Assembly (NCBI GenBank): GCA_030847615.1
Contig: JAUMIR010000004.1
Location: 232,418,501-232,482,500, forward strand
Origin: Gambelia wislizenii
Taxonomy: Eukaryota; Chordata; Lepidosauria; Squamata; Crotaphytidae
Length of the DNA: 64,000 nt
Reading direction: 5' to 3'
Both the position numbers and the translations under genes were made by a program. Below are positions 56,224-64,000 of the stretch, piece by piece. Under the pieces are notes generated by a model. It saw only the letters and a list, made by a program, of their open reading frames with translations, did no database searches and was not told the origin of the DNA. The number at the start of each line of letters is the position of its first letter. Positions within the stretch are counted from its first letter, which is position 1.

Positions 56224-56363
56224 TGGGGTTGTCTATATGGTGAAAATACTCCTCATAGAATTTGAGAAGAATATGATTTGTCTAAATGAAGTCCCACATC
56301 AACCTGCCATATTCAGAAGGAGGGAGGCCAAAAATTCCAAATACTCTGTGGGGAAATCGTTTG
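56224..56363 (+). repeat. Unclassified dispersed repeat, copy 2
   Basis: Matches 23,240-23,375 ('gtgaaaatactcctcataga', 'gaatatgatttgtctaaatg', 'ccacatcaacctgccatatt'). Same orientation. Confidence 0.7.
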
Positions 56364-56852
56364 CTGCTTCTCCTGTATTAAAAAAAAAAGTTGAAGGAAC
56401 TGTGCATTCCCGTTCATTGGGAGAACTGATTCACTTTGATGTGCATTCCCCATAAGAGCAGAAGTGGAAAGCTGGTTGGTCAGACATGTGCAGGGAGCAG
56501 ACCTTGCTGGCAAGGCAAGTGCCCCGAACCACCATGTTGGATTTTTGCTGTAACAGTCGTGTGCTGAGGTGACAAAACAGCCTTTCCCCCTATTTTTTCT
56601 GTTTATTTAAGCAGAATATCGCACTTCCACAACTTGGTTTTGCTTTTTTTTTAAACTGTTGGGTGGTAGCAGCCAGTGGAAATAAAAACACAAGTAATTC
56701 ACTTGCACCTTCCTTCTTGATTTGCAGGCATGCCCTTTTGAACAACAAACATGGATAGCTTTGCATGCCTGTAATCTTGCCAATAAATTGTGGAGACAGA
56801 TGAAAGCTGCTGCGAATGGCATTAGTGCACATCAATCCACATTTTATAGCTC

Positions 56853-56900
56853 CGAAAGCGCGGGATGAATCCTTCCTGAATCTTCGTTTGCGAAGAAAAG

Positions 56901-56934
<34 letters not shown>
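56853..56934 (+). mobile_element. (GA)n LINE, 3' tail only (copy d)
   Basis: Contains 'gaaagcgcgggatgaatcct', then TCTTCGTTTGCGAAGA (a perfect 6-bp stem with TTTG loop), AAAGCC and a (GA)n run to about 56,934. It is about 50 bp of LINE plus tail, an extreme 5' truncation, with the best-preserved hairpin and CpGs of the four copies. Confidence 0.85.
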
Positions 56935-56935
<1 letters not shown>

Positions 56936-57427
56936 CCCCAAGATTTAGGACATTCCATTCCATTCCATTCCCTTTCCTTCTTTTTCCATTCTTTTTCTCC
57001 ATCTCTGATAATTCTCATGATTCTTTTTTCCCTCTGCAGCTCCCTTTGCAATTTTCCCTGAAAGACCCCCCTGCCCAGTTTGGCAAACTGCGCTTCCTCC
57101 CATGCTTCTTGATGCCTTTTTCTTGCAGCTGGGTGGGTGGTACTATTTTGACTATAGAAAGTTGCAGGCTTGGAGAACAAACATGTTATTGGTTAATAGG
57201 ACATCTTTTATGCAGAGTGTGGAACACTGCTACAGTGAAATTGGAATTTTGATAGTCGGATCACACTACCTATGAAAAGGTTGATCACATACTATTCCCA
57301 GAATTGCATTGTGGCAATTTGAAAACAAACAAGTTTATTACAGCATCCCTTTTAATGGCCTTGAGTCCCTTGCATGAAGTATAATCCTCAGGCATGCATA
57401 TTTCTACCCCTTCCATATATATGGGCC

Positions 57428-57612
57428 TATCTACAATGCAGAAATACAGCAGTTCGACACCACTTTATCCACTATAGTTCTTTCCTATGTAATCCTGATA
57501 TTTGTAGTTCGGTGAGGCACCAGAAAAGGCTAAATACCTTACAAAACTTCAAATACCAGAATTCCTTGGAATAGAACTATGGTGGATAAAGCAGTGTCAA
57601 ACTGCTGTACAG
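57428..57612. mobile_element. Palindromic MITE
   Basis: The arm CAGCAGTTCGACACCACTTT with 'atccactatagttct' is complementary to 'gaactatggtggataaagca' with 'gtgtcaaactgctg'. Inner 'aatcctgatatttgtagttc' pairs with 'caaataccagaattcctt'. Confidence 0.75.
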
Positions 57613-57730
57613 TAGCACCCCCACATCCATGGGGGATTGGTTCCGGGCCCCCGCACAGATGGTTAATTCCATGGATAATAGTGAATTCTGTTCTCCCAAA
57701 CTCCCTTTCTCTTATTTCACTGGGCACTTC
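57612..57730 (+). mobile_element. Tigger-like end fragment
   Basis: Begins CAGTAGCACCCCCACATCCA, then 'gggggattggttccgggccc' and 'cccgcacagatggttaattc'. This resembles the termini of Tigger-group DNA transposons. The right end was not found. Confidence 0.55.
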
Positions 57731-58146
57731 CAGCCAACTGAAGTGATGGGTCATTCAACACATGACCTAATTTAAATTTTATTGCTCTTTGTGTGACTCT
57801 CTTTGGAGTTAGAGTCTCCATGTGGCTGTAGCCATGCTTTGAAGCCATGCTGCTATGAAGCATACAAGAAATCATAATGAAACATTAGAGGACAGATCAA
57901 ATAGACTAAGACATTGAAATTAAACATTACAATGAAAAAGGCAGAGAACATTACAGAAAGAGAAGCACGACTGGGCATATGTTACACCAGGTACACCTCA
58001 TATAGTGTTGAAGCAGTGTGTTGAAGCAACACATAGAGCAACTTTACCTCTATGGCCTTTTTTTACTACATATACTGTATAAAAATATTTTTAAAATAAA
58101 TGTGCAAGTCTAGGAGGGAATACACAGAGGGGATGGCAGTATGGGG

Positions 58147-58392
58147 GAGCCAGTATGGCATAGTGGTTTGAGCATTGGACTATGACTCTGGAGAGCAGGG
58201 TTTAAATCCCCACTCAGCCATGGAAACCCACTTGGTAACCTACTGGGTGGCCTTGGGCAAGTCACACTCTCTCAGCCTCTGAAGAAGGTAAATCTCTCCG
58301 AACAAATCTGACCAAGAAAAAACCATATTAGGTTTGCCTTAGGGTTCCCATGATTCAGAAACTATTTGAAGGCACACAACAACACAACAATG
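58147..58392 (+). mobile_element. tRNA-derived SINE
   Basis: Starts gagccagtatggcatagtgg, then 'gactatgactctggagagca', 'ccttgggcaagtcacactct' and the tail 'gaaggcacacaacaacacaa'. Contains a short internal duplication (cttggtaacctactgggtgg) not seen in the other copies. Confidence 0.9.
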
Positions 58393-58751
58393 ACCTCAGG
58401 GAGAAGGGACTCTGCCCACACCACAATTACCCACATCTCAAGCAGGAAAAGAAACAGTAGATGAAACTCTGGCATATTTAGGGCATGACTGGATGTAGGA
58501 GCAGATTTTTTTTTTAATTATTTTTTTTACAAAATGTTATAAGGCATGAAATCCAGAAACAGAATATCCCAACGTTTACCAGAACTATTGGTCCATCTGG
58601 ATGAGCTTTAACAGAAATAACGGAGTTCTTGTCTAGATTCCTGACTTATATGTTTGATTAGTCTGCTTTGATACAGCTTCTCCTGTTCTCAATCAAACTA
58701 TGTATTAATGATCATGAAAATGTCACTTTTAAAGCTGAATGTGTTAGTGGT

Positions 58752-58825
58752 TGTTGTGTGCCTTCGTTTCCAACTTATAGAGACACTAAGGTGACCCTAC
58801 CATGAGGTTTTCTTGGCAAGATGGT
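58752..58825 (-). mobile_element. tRNA-derived SINE 3' fragment (antisense)
   Basis: Begins 'tgttgtgtgccttcgtttcc' and ends 'gaggttttcttggcaagatg', the complement of the SINE tail and 3' body only. Confidence 0.8.
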
Positions 58826-59325
58826 AAAAATAATTTTTGTTTTTATTCTTGCTGCTGTTGCTTTTAAAAATTAACACATATTATTTATTGGCAATACATT
58901 AGTAACATTTCTTTTGAATTATCCTTTAATTATTTGCCCCCAAATGCCTCTAAACTCAAAAAAATGTCCCTTCAAAATGTTAAAATAATGATAACATTAT
59001 TCATTAGTAAAAGTCACTATCATTATAGTGCTTAAAGCAACAACACTGACACTTATTGCTTTTAAAAAAGAGTAACAACCATACTTTTAATAGGTTACTT
59101 CTAAGGTTTAATAATTTCCCACAAAGAACCATGGGAAATGTAGTTCAGAGGATGGGGAAGGTCAAGACGTTGAACGGTTTTCAGCAACTTTACAAAAATA
59201 AAATTCCTGCATTCCAGAAATGGTGTGAAGGAGAAGGTAAACATGCGTTGATATGCATATATTAATATTGACAGTAGTAAACATGCATTGTGAGCATCCA
59301 GGACTGCTTCTTACCCTCTGATATG

Positions 59326-59643
59326 GGACTTTTTCAAATGGGAGAAAAAAACCCGAGGCGGCCGGGAGAAGAATGGCGCTGTCCCTCTTACAGTGCTCTG
59401 TTTCGGATAACGCCATCCTCCTCCCAACCTTCCCTCGTGCTTCCTCCATGCTGCGGGCATGAGAAACGTGCTGCTTTTATTGACGGGAAAACCCTATCAA
59501 TAAAAAGCAGCGCCTGCAGCACAGAGGAAGCATGGGGGAAGGTTGGGAGGAGGATGGCGCCTTCTGAAACAGAGTGCTGTAAGCGGGACAGCATCGTTCT
59601 TCTCCTGACCTCCTCGGGGTCCCCCCCCCATTTGAAAAAGTCC
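59326..59643. mobile_element. Foldback element C (318 bp)
   Basis: The ends GGACTTTTTCAAATGGG and CCCATTTGAAAAAGTCC are perfect inverted complements over 17 bp. The arms (for example 'ggcgctgtccctcttacagt' against the complement of 'ctgtaagcgggacagcatc') pair through to a centre TTGACGGGAAAACCCTATCAA. Flanking triplets are ATG and ATT. In SCGN intron 2. The overlapping frames on both strands are mirror artefacts. Confidence 0.85.
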
Positions 59644-59756
59644 ATTCTCTCTCTCTGAGTGCATGTGTGCACAGAAAAGGGTGGGAAGGACTTGAACTCC
59701 TGGGCTTGTCTTGTTATTGTGGTTTCCCAAATTACTTTTGATTTACTACTGCCTAT

Positions 59757-60087
59757 GGACATTTTCAGACAGGACTTACCACGCAAGAAGACTCCGGAAC
59801 AGTTACGACACTGTCGCGTGGCAGGGGGTGCATTTTGAATGACGCTGTCCCTCTCTCGGCGTCATCCATGACTTTTCCAGGTATGATTGAAGGCAGCCGC
59901 GCCATTTTTTGCTCACGGAAGTTGTCCATGAGTAAAAAATGGCGCGACTGCCTTCAATCATACCCAGAACAGTCACGGACGATGCCGAGAGAGGGACGGC
60001 GGCGTCCAAAACGGACCCCCTGCCACCCGACAGTGTCGTAACTGTTCCAGAGTCTTCTTGCGCAATAAATCCTGTCTGAAAAAGTCC
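59757..60087. mobile_element. Foldback element D (331 bp) with TAT duplication
   Basis: The left end is GGACATTTTCAGACAGGA and the complement of the right end is GGACTTTTTCAGACAGGA. The target duplication TAT lies at 59,754-59,756 and 60,088-60,090. The arms pair throughout ('cggaacagttacgacactgt' against the complement of 'acagtgtcgtaactgttcca'). The centre is CACGGAAGTTGTCCATG. In SCGN intron 2, 271 bp before exon 3. Confidence 0.92.
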
Positions 60088-60358
60088 TATGTGTATATGA
60101 GCATGTATGTTTACTTTCCTGCATCCAAAGATGATTTCAAAGTGAGGTACAAAATATGTCAAACTGATTTGACATGAAATTTTTTATTAGGAAACCAAGA
60201 ACAAATAGTTCATGTTACCAGCTTCCTTGCTTAGGGAATACACCATTTAGTGAGCCCTGCATGGGTGAACTGAAAGAGATAGGGACACAATGGATTACAC
60301 TCAGGAAATTGGTTTTGTCTGTAACTGTAAGGCCAATCCAATGCTCTTTATATTGCAG

Positions 60359-60451
60359 AGCACCATAACAGAAGAAAGAGTTCAGAAAGTGAGAGAACGG
60401 TTTATGTCAGCCTATGATGTAACTGCAGATGGACGCTTACAAATACAAGAG
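60359..60451 (+). CDS. SCGN: SCGN coding exon 3 (EF-hand 2)
   Basis: The acceptor 'ctctttatattgcag' ends at 60,358. The donor GTACCT at 60,452 is a weak match to consensus. The 93-nt exon is in phase 0 at both ends and reads [20 protein letters not shown], then [13 protein letters not shown]-hand 2 loop [12 protein letters not shown] has Asp1, Thr3, Asp5, Gly6 and Glu12. Position 3 (Thr) and position 9 (Gln) are non-canonical, so weak Ca2+ binding is plausible. The exon lies between foldback elements D and E. Confidence 0.94.
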
Positions 60452-60529
60452 GTACCTGGCCGTCTTTTATTTTTGAAACTCTAGAAAAATGGACTACAGT
60501 TGGTATAGGGCTTCAAATAACACTACAGT

Positions 60530-60860
60530 GGACATTTTCAGACAGGCAAAAATCGCTCTTTGCTGCGCGAGCAGCCTCCCGAAACTGCTGCGCGGCAAGG
60601 GTCTTCTTCGGACGACGCTGTGCCTCTGGCGAAACCGTCCGTGTCACTTCCGTGAAGCTTGGGACGGCTCCGCGTCATATTTCAAGCACGGAGGCTGCCC
60701 GTGATTGAAATATGACGCGGAGCCGTCCCAAGCTTCACGGAAGTGACACGGACGGTTTCGCCAGAGGCACAGCGTCGTCCGAAGAAGACCCTTGCCGCGC
60801 AGCAGTTTCGGGAGGCTGCTCGCGCGGCAAAGAGCGATTTTTGCCTGTCTGAAAATGTCC
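60530..60860. mobile_element. Foldback element E (331 bp), near-perfect palindrome, AGT duplication
   Basis: The ends are GGACATTTTCAGACAGGC and its exact complement. The target duplication AGT lies at 60,527-60,529 and 60,861-60,863. Arms of about 160 bp differ at one or two positions (for example tgctgcgcg against tgccgcgcg); the loop is about 7 nt, flanked by CACGG and CCGTG. It is GC-rich with many intact CpGs, so it inserted very recently. Located in SCGN intron 3, 78 bp past the exon 3 donor. The ORFs read from either strand are the same peptide, as expected from a palindrome. Confidence 0.96.
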
Positions 60861-61174
60861 AGTGTGGGTGTCACCAAGAACACTGGGCCATGCCATATTC
60901 AAACCATGTCTCAACTATCATTTTAATAGGGGGACAGGGGAACCTCTGTCACCCAGGAGGTTGCAATCTGTTTCCAGGCTGCCATTATCTCCAGTCAGTG
61001 ATCAGAGATAAAGGATTCCATCCCCTCCTTCTCACATTGCAGTAAAATTATGTAGCAATGGAGTCTTTGTAAAAGCCTCCATTACCAGAGGGCTGACATT
61101 ACATTGTCAGGAGGGCTCACTGCTGGGGATGGAAGCGTTAGCCCTCACGTTCCCAGTACTGTGATCCCCCCCAC

Positions 61175-61398
61175 CAGGGTCAGTTTAAGGAATTTTGGGG
61201 TGCCCTGCAATGCTTTATTTTGGGGGGCCCATAGGGTTATCTCAGGTCAATGTAACCTAACCTAACCTTACCTAGTCACAGTACAAGATATTCAGATTAT
61301 TATTAATAATGTTTTTGTAGGAGGAGGGTTATGACAGCCCCCCCCATGACAGGGACCCCTGCAGCTGCAGGTGCTACAGGTCCCTTAAACCAGCCCTG
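61175..61398. mobile_element. hAT-type element (224 bp)
   Basis: Left end CAGGGTCAGTTTAAGG; complement of the right end CAGGGCTGGTTTAAGG. Flanking octamers CCCCCCAC and ACCACCAC agree at 6 of 8 positions. Unlike the other MITEs its interior is not palindromic. Confidence 0.75.
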
Positions 61399-61824
61399 AC
61401 CACCACACACACACACATGGCTTCTCTCCCAATGCAGTGAAGCTTTTTTGCATGGGGGGGAGCCTCCTTTGACACCATTGGGAGCTTTTTAAAAGCCTCA
61501 TTGCAGGAGGAGATAGATAGTGTGTGTGCATTTGTTCACAAATCTCTGTGTTCAAGAATATGTGTAGAACTATAAAAGTGTATGTAGCCTGGTGCCCCAC
61601 TATTGGATGCAACTCCTGACTAGAAGCAGTTTGGAGCTCACACTGGAAAAGATTTCCCTTAAACATGAAATAACTTTTCTGTTGTAGATTGTTTTGCTGT
61701 TATTACTGCACTCTCTCACTCTCTCTCTCTCACTCCCTCTCTGCCTTGCTTGTTTTTGTACCATATACTCCAAAGTAGTATATAGAATGAGATGTAAACA
61801 ATGTTGTTGTTGTTGTTGTTATAG
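61399..61824. other. SCGN intron 3, end
   Basis: Holds (AC)n at about 61,404-61,416, (CT)n at 61,712-61,742 and (TTG)n at 61,803-61,820 running into the exon 4 acceptor. Confidence 0.7.
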
Positions 61825-61914
61825 CTTGCAAATATGATCTTGCCAGAGGATGAGAACTTTCTGCTGCTTTTCCGAAGAGAAACACCTCTGGACAACAGTG
61901 TGGAGTTCATGCGG
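61825..61914 (+). CDS. SCGN: SCGN coding exon 4
   Basis: The acceptor 'gttgttgttgttatag' ends at 61,824 and the donor GTGGGT starts at 61,915. The 90-nt exon is in phase 0 and reads [20 protein letters not shown], then [23 protein letters not shown] followed by SVEFM is a hallmark stretch of secretagogin between EF-hands 2 and 3. The next exon should begin with the EF-hand 3 helix and is not found before 64,000, so the gene continues beyond the window. Confidence 0.95.
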
Positions 61915-62733
61915 GTGGGTAACCCTGTTGTGCTGACTTTCTACTACACATGTATGTGTGCCTATTGGATACTTATTAACTATGGTCAGTATTTTGGGTA
62001 TGCACTGAGGCTCAAATTACATGTGATTGCAACAGACCCATTTTTGCCTAGACCCTGCCTCATCAGGTGTAAAGGAGGAATGGAGGACCAGAATTTTAAA
62101 ATAAAAAGACAGCAGGGCTCTGAGGAGCACAAATCAGGTACTTGATCTCCCCTGACCCATAATCTCATTTATCTATCCCCCTCCCAAATCCCCACCCCCA
62201 GCTGTGCCCAATTCTGTTATTAAAATCTGGCCACAAAAGCCAGTCCACAGTTGTTAGATATCAGACAGTCAAGCCATGGGTGTTGACATGTGTGCCTTTC
62301 ACTTTACAAATGCTTCCATTCCTTGATTTCTATCTCTTAAACCTCAGCACCGGTTTCTCCCTGTCCTTTGTGAATGAAGCACACTGTGGGAGAGACAACA
62401 GGCAGCCTCTTGTCACACATGAGTGGTTGTAAACTTTTGTGCAGCTGCATAGATAAAGAATATTATCAGCTTTCATTAAAACAAAAAACAAAATAATACT
62501 ATTTCAAATATGGTGCCTTTGTACTTTGCAGTGTAGAAATATGAGGCTTAGTGTTTAAAAGAGTACACATATGGGAATCTCCCCCCCCCCCGCCCCCGCC
62601 AGTTCATAATACAAACATGCATCTGACCACACTCCAGTTCAGACAATTCTTTGGGTTCTGGAAGCTAGATTTCTCCCCACCCACACCCACCCCACCAACC
62701 AATCCATCATACTGGATGATGCCAGTAGAGTAG
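61915..62733. other. SCGN intron 4
   Basis: No exon for EF-hand 3 was recognised. A C-run lies at 62,581-62,592. Confidence 0.6.
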
Positions 62734-63084
62734 GGAGATTTTCAGACTGCGTTTCAGCGTGCCTAGCGTGGGAGGAGCTTTTGGGAGAGGGACGGCGATC
62801 TTGCGCAGCAGGGGGGCATTTTTGGACGCCGTTGTCCCTCTCCCGAAACCATCTGTGTCACTTCCGTGAAGCTTCGGAAGCCGCAGAGCCATATTTTAAT
62901 CATGGAGGTTGCCCGTGATTAAAATATGGCGCTGAGGCTTCCGAAGCTTCACGGAAGTGACACGGATGGTTTCGGGAGAGGGACAACGGCGTCCGAAAAT
63001 GCCCCCCTGCTGCGCAAGATCGCCGTCCCTCTCCCGAAAGTTCCTCCCGCGCTAGGCACGCTGAAACGTGGTCTGAAAATCTCC
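62734..63084. mobile_element. Foldback element F (351 bp) with TAG duplication
   Basis: The left end is GGAGATTTTCAGACTGCG and the complement of the right end is GGAGATTTTCAGACCACG. The target duplication TAG lies at 62,731-62,733 and 63,085-63,087. The arms pair along their length. The centre CATGGAGGTTGCCCGTG is nearly that of element E, and 'gtcacttccgtgaagctt' is shared with E. In SCGN intron 4. Confidence 0.94.
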
Positions 63085-63194
63085 TAGGTCTCTGCCCAAA
63101 ACTCATCCCATCCCTTAATGTCTTCTGGTCCTCCCCCCTACCCACACCCATGTACCCATTTCACCTTCTCTGTGCAGGGAGAAAAATGTAATGA

Positions 63195-63790
63195 AGATTT
63201 TCCTTGGGTTTTTTCCGGGCTGTGAGGCCGTGCTCTGGAAGAGTTTATTTCTGATGTTTCGCCTGCATCTGTGGCTGGCATCTTCAGAGAATGGTTGGGT
63301 AGGAGTGTGGGGGGGGTGTTATATACTGTAAACCCCTGTCGGGGGGATATGTAAATTTGTGTATTTGAATGGCTAGTTTCTGGGTGGAGATATGCAAGGA
63401 GGATTAACGTCTGTTTGACTAATGGTTGGTTAATGGTCCATTATCTGCTGGAAATCCCCCTGTCCTTGGGTGTTCATTTGCAAGTGTTGAGTTTTGATTT
63501 TAGTGTTTTTCAGGACTGGCAGCCAGATTTTGCTTACTTTTAAGGTTTCTTCTTTCTTGTTGAAGTTGTCCAGGTGTTGTGGATTTCAATAGCTTCTCTG
63601 TGCATTCTGACATGATAGTTGTTGGCCTGATCCAGAATTTTGGTGTTTTTAAATAAGATTTTGTGTCCAGGTTGGTTTGTAATGAAGAGTTCCCATGCCT
63701 TTCTCTGCATAGAGGGCATCTCTTATTAAATCTCGTGCTATTACACTGACACAAGAAGGAAAGCCTGTATCATCTCAAATCATTAAAAAC
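63195..63790 (-). mobile_element. Penelope-like element, 3' part
   Basis: On the - strand, decayed coding sequence gives KNTKILDQANNYHVRMHREA then IEIHN (about 63,665-63,590), which resembles the C-terminal part of the GIY-YIG region of Penelope-like elements. It is followed by non-coding DNA, a hammerhead-like motif (63,249-63,291) and the terminal 'cacagcccggaaaaaaccc' (about 63,195-63,225). Frameshifts and stops make it non-functional. The upstream RT domain is absent from this copy. Confidence 0.65.
63249..63291 (-). ncRNA. Hammerhead-ribozyme-like motif in Penelope-like element
   Basis: The - strand reads TTCT, CTGAAGA, a hairpin closed by GCC/GGC, GAAA, CATC, AGAA. TTCT and AGAA form stem I. 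CUGANGA and GAAA are the conserved core. ACAU replaces an expected self-complementary ACGU stem III, consistent with CpG decay, and C17 would be the cleavage position. Minimal hammerheads of this kind are known in Penelope-like elements and would act as dimers. Activity of this copy is doubtful. Confidence 0.55.
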
Positions 63791-63847
63791 AGGGGCCAGT
63801 ATCCTGTATGACTTTTCACTCAATGTAGATTTGTGTGCACTTAACTT

Positions 63848-64000
63848 GGAGCCTTACTGCACTCTGAGGAAAAGAAGCAAAGCAGCAAAAATGTTCTTTC
63901 TTTCCAGCTGCCTTCCCACATAATGTTAGCATCCTTCCAGCATCCTTTCATTCAAGTCTCATGGGGGATTGAACTAAAACCGCACCTTTTTGCAAATGGG
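63848..64000. mobile_element. Foldback element related to B, cut by window end
   Basis: GGAGCCTTACTGCACTCTGA followed by 'gaagcaaagcagc' and 'ccagctgccttcccacata' parallels the left arm of element B (54,932). The right arm would lie beyond base 64,000. Confidence 0.55.

Noticed and set aside
59290..60883. Several 60-130-codon frames with near-identical peptides on opposite strands
   Set aside because: They are mirror translations of the foldback element arms. The palindrome forces the same peptide on both strands, so they are not genes.
1..64000. Endogenous retrovirus or LTR element
   Set aside because: No LTR pair, primer-binding site, gag, protease, integrase or envelope-like frame was seen. 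All RT sequence belongs to LINEs or, by its C-terminal remnant, a Penelope-like element.
1..64000. CRISPR array, operon or other prokaryotic system
   Set aside because: Introns, SINEs, LINEs and vertebrate genes show this is animal nuclear DNA. There are no regularly spaced identical repeats with unique spacers.

Overview
This window is vertebrate nuclear DNA, most likely from a squamate reptile (a lizard; an iguanian is a weak guess). The evidence is spliced exons with GT/AG borders, an L1 element with two open reading frames, CR1 retrotransposons, many tRNA-derived SINEs whose 3' end reads like 'cttgaaggcacacaacaacaac', 5S-rRNA-derived SINEs, a Penelope-like fragment and many short hAT-, Tigger- and foldback-type DNA transposons.

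Two host genes lie in tandem on the + strand. The last three coding exons of CARMIL1 (capping-protein regulator) are at 13,648-13,881, 15,599-15,739 and 21,815-21,951, followed by a 3' UTR with poly(A) signals at 22,438 and 22,867. About 24 kb downstream, the first four coding exons of SCGN (secretagogin, an EF-hand Ca2+ sensor) are at 46,565-46,640 (in a CpG island), 48,152-48,222, 60,359-60,451 and 61,825-61,914. The rest of SCGN lies to the right. The CARMIL1-SCGN order and direction match the human arrangement as I remember it, which supports both calls.

Layout: 1-6,162 an L1 element, 5' end outside the window, both ORFs open. 6,163-22,900 introns, last exons and 3' UTR of CARMIL1, with CR1 pieces, SINEs and a Tigger-like element. 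22,900-46,230 intergenic DNA, dense in hAT MITEs, SINEs, a 1.4-kb antisense CR1 with an open reverse-transcriptase frame, and three fragments of an unassigned LINE that ends in (GA)n. 46,230-46,860 the SCGN CpG island and exon 1. 46,860-64,000 SCGN introns, unusually rich in long foldback elements, and a Penelope-like fragment with a hammerhead-ribozyme-like motif.

The most interesting structure not explained by ordinary genes is a set of five foldback elements (302-351 bp, near-complete palindromes). Their termini share GGA-[C/G]-ATTTTCAGAC. Three of them (59,757; 60,530; 62,734) are flanked by identical 3-bp target duplications (TAT, AGT, TAG). One lies 78 bp past an SCGN donor site and has about 160-bp arms with one or two mismatches. 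A 559-bp element that splits a SINE at 12,931-13,489 carries similar ends and may be a relative. Most other open reading frames in the window are chance frames in repeats, palindromes or the CpG island.
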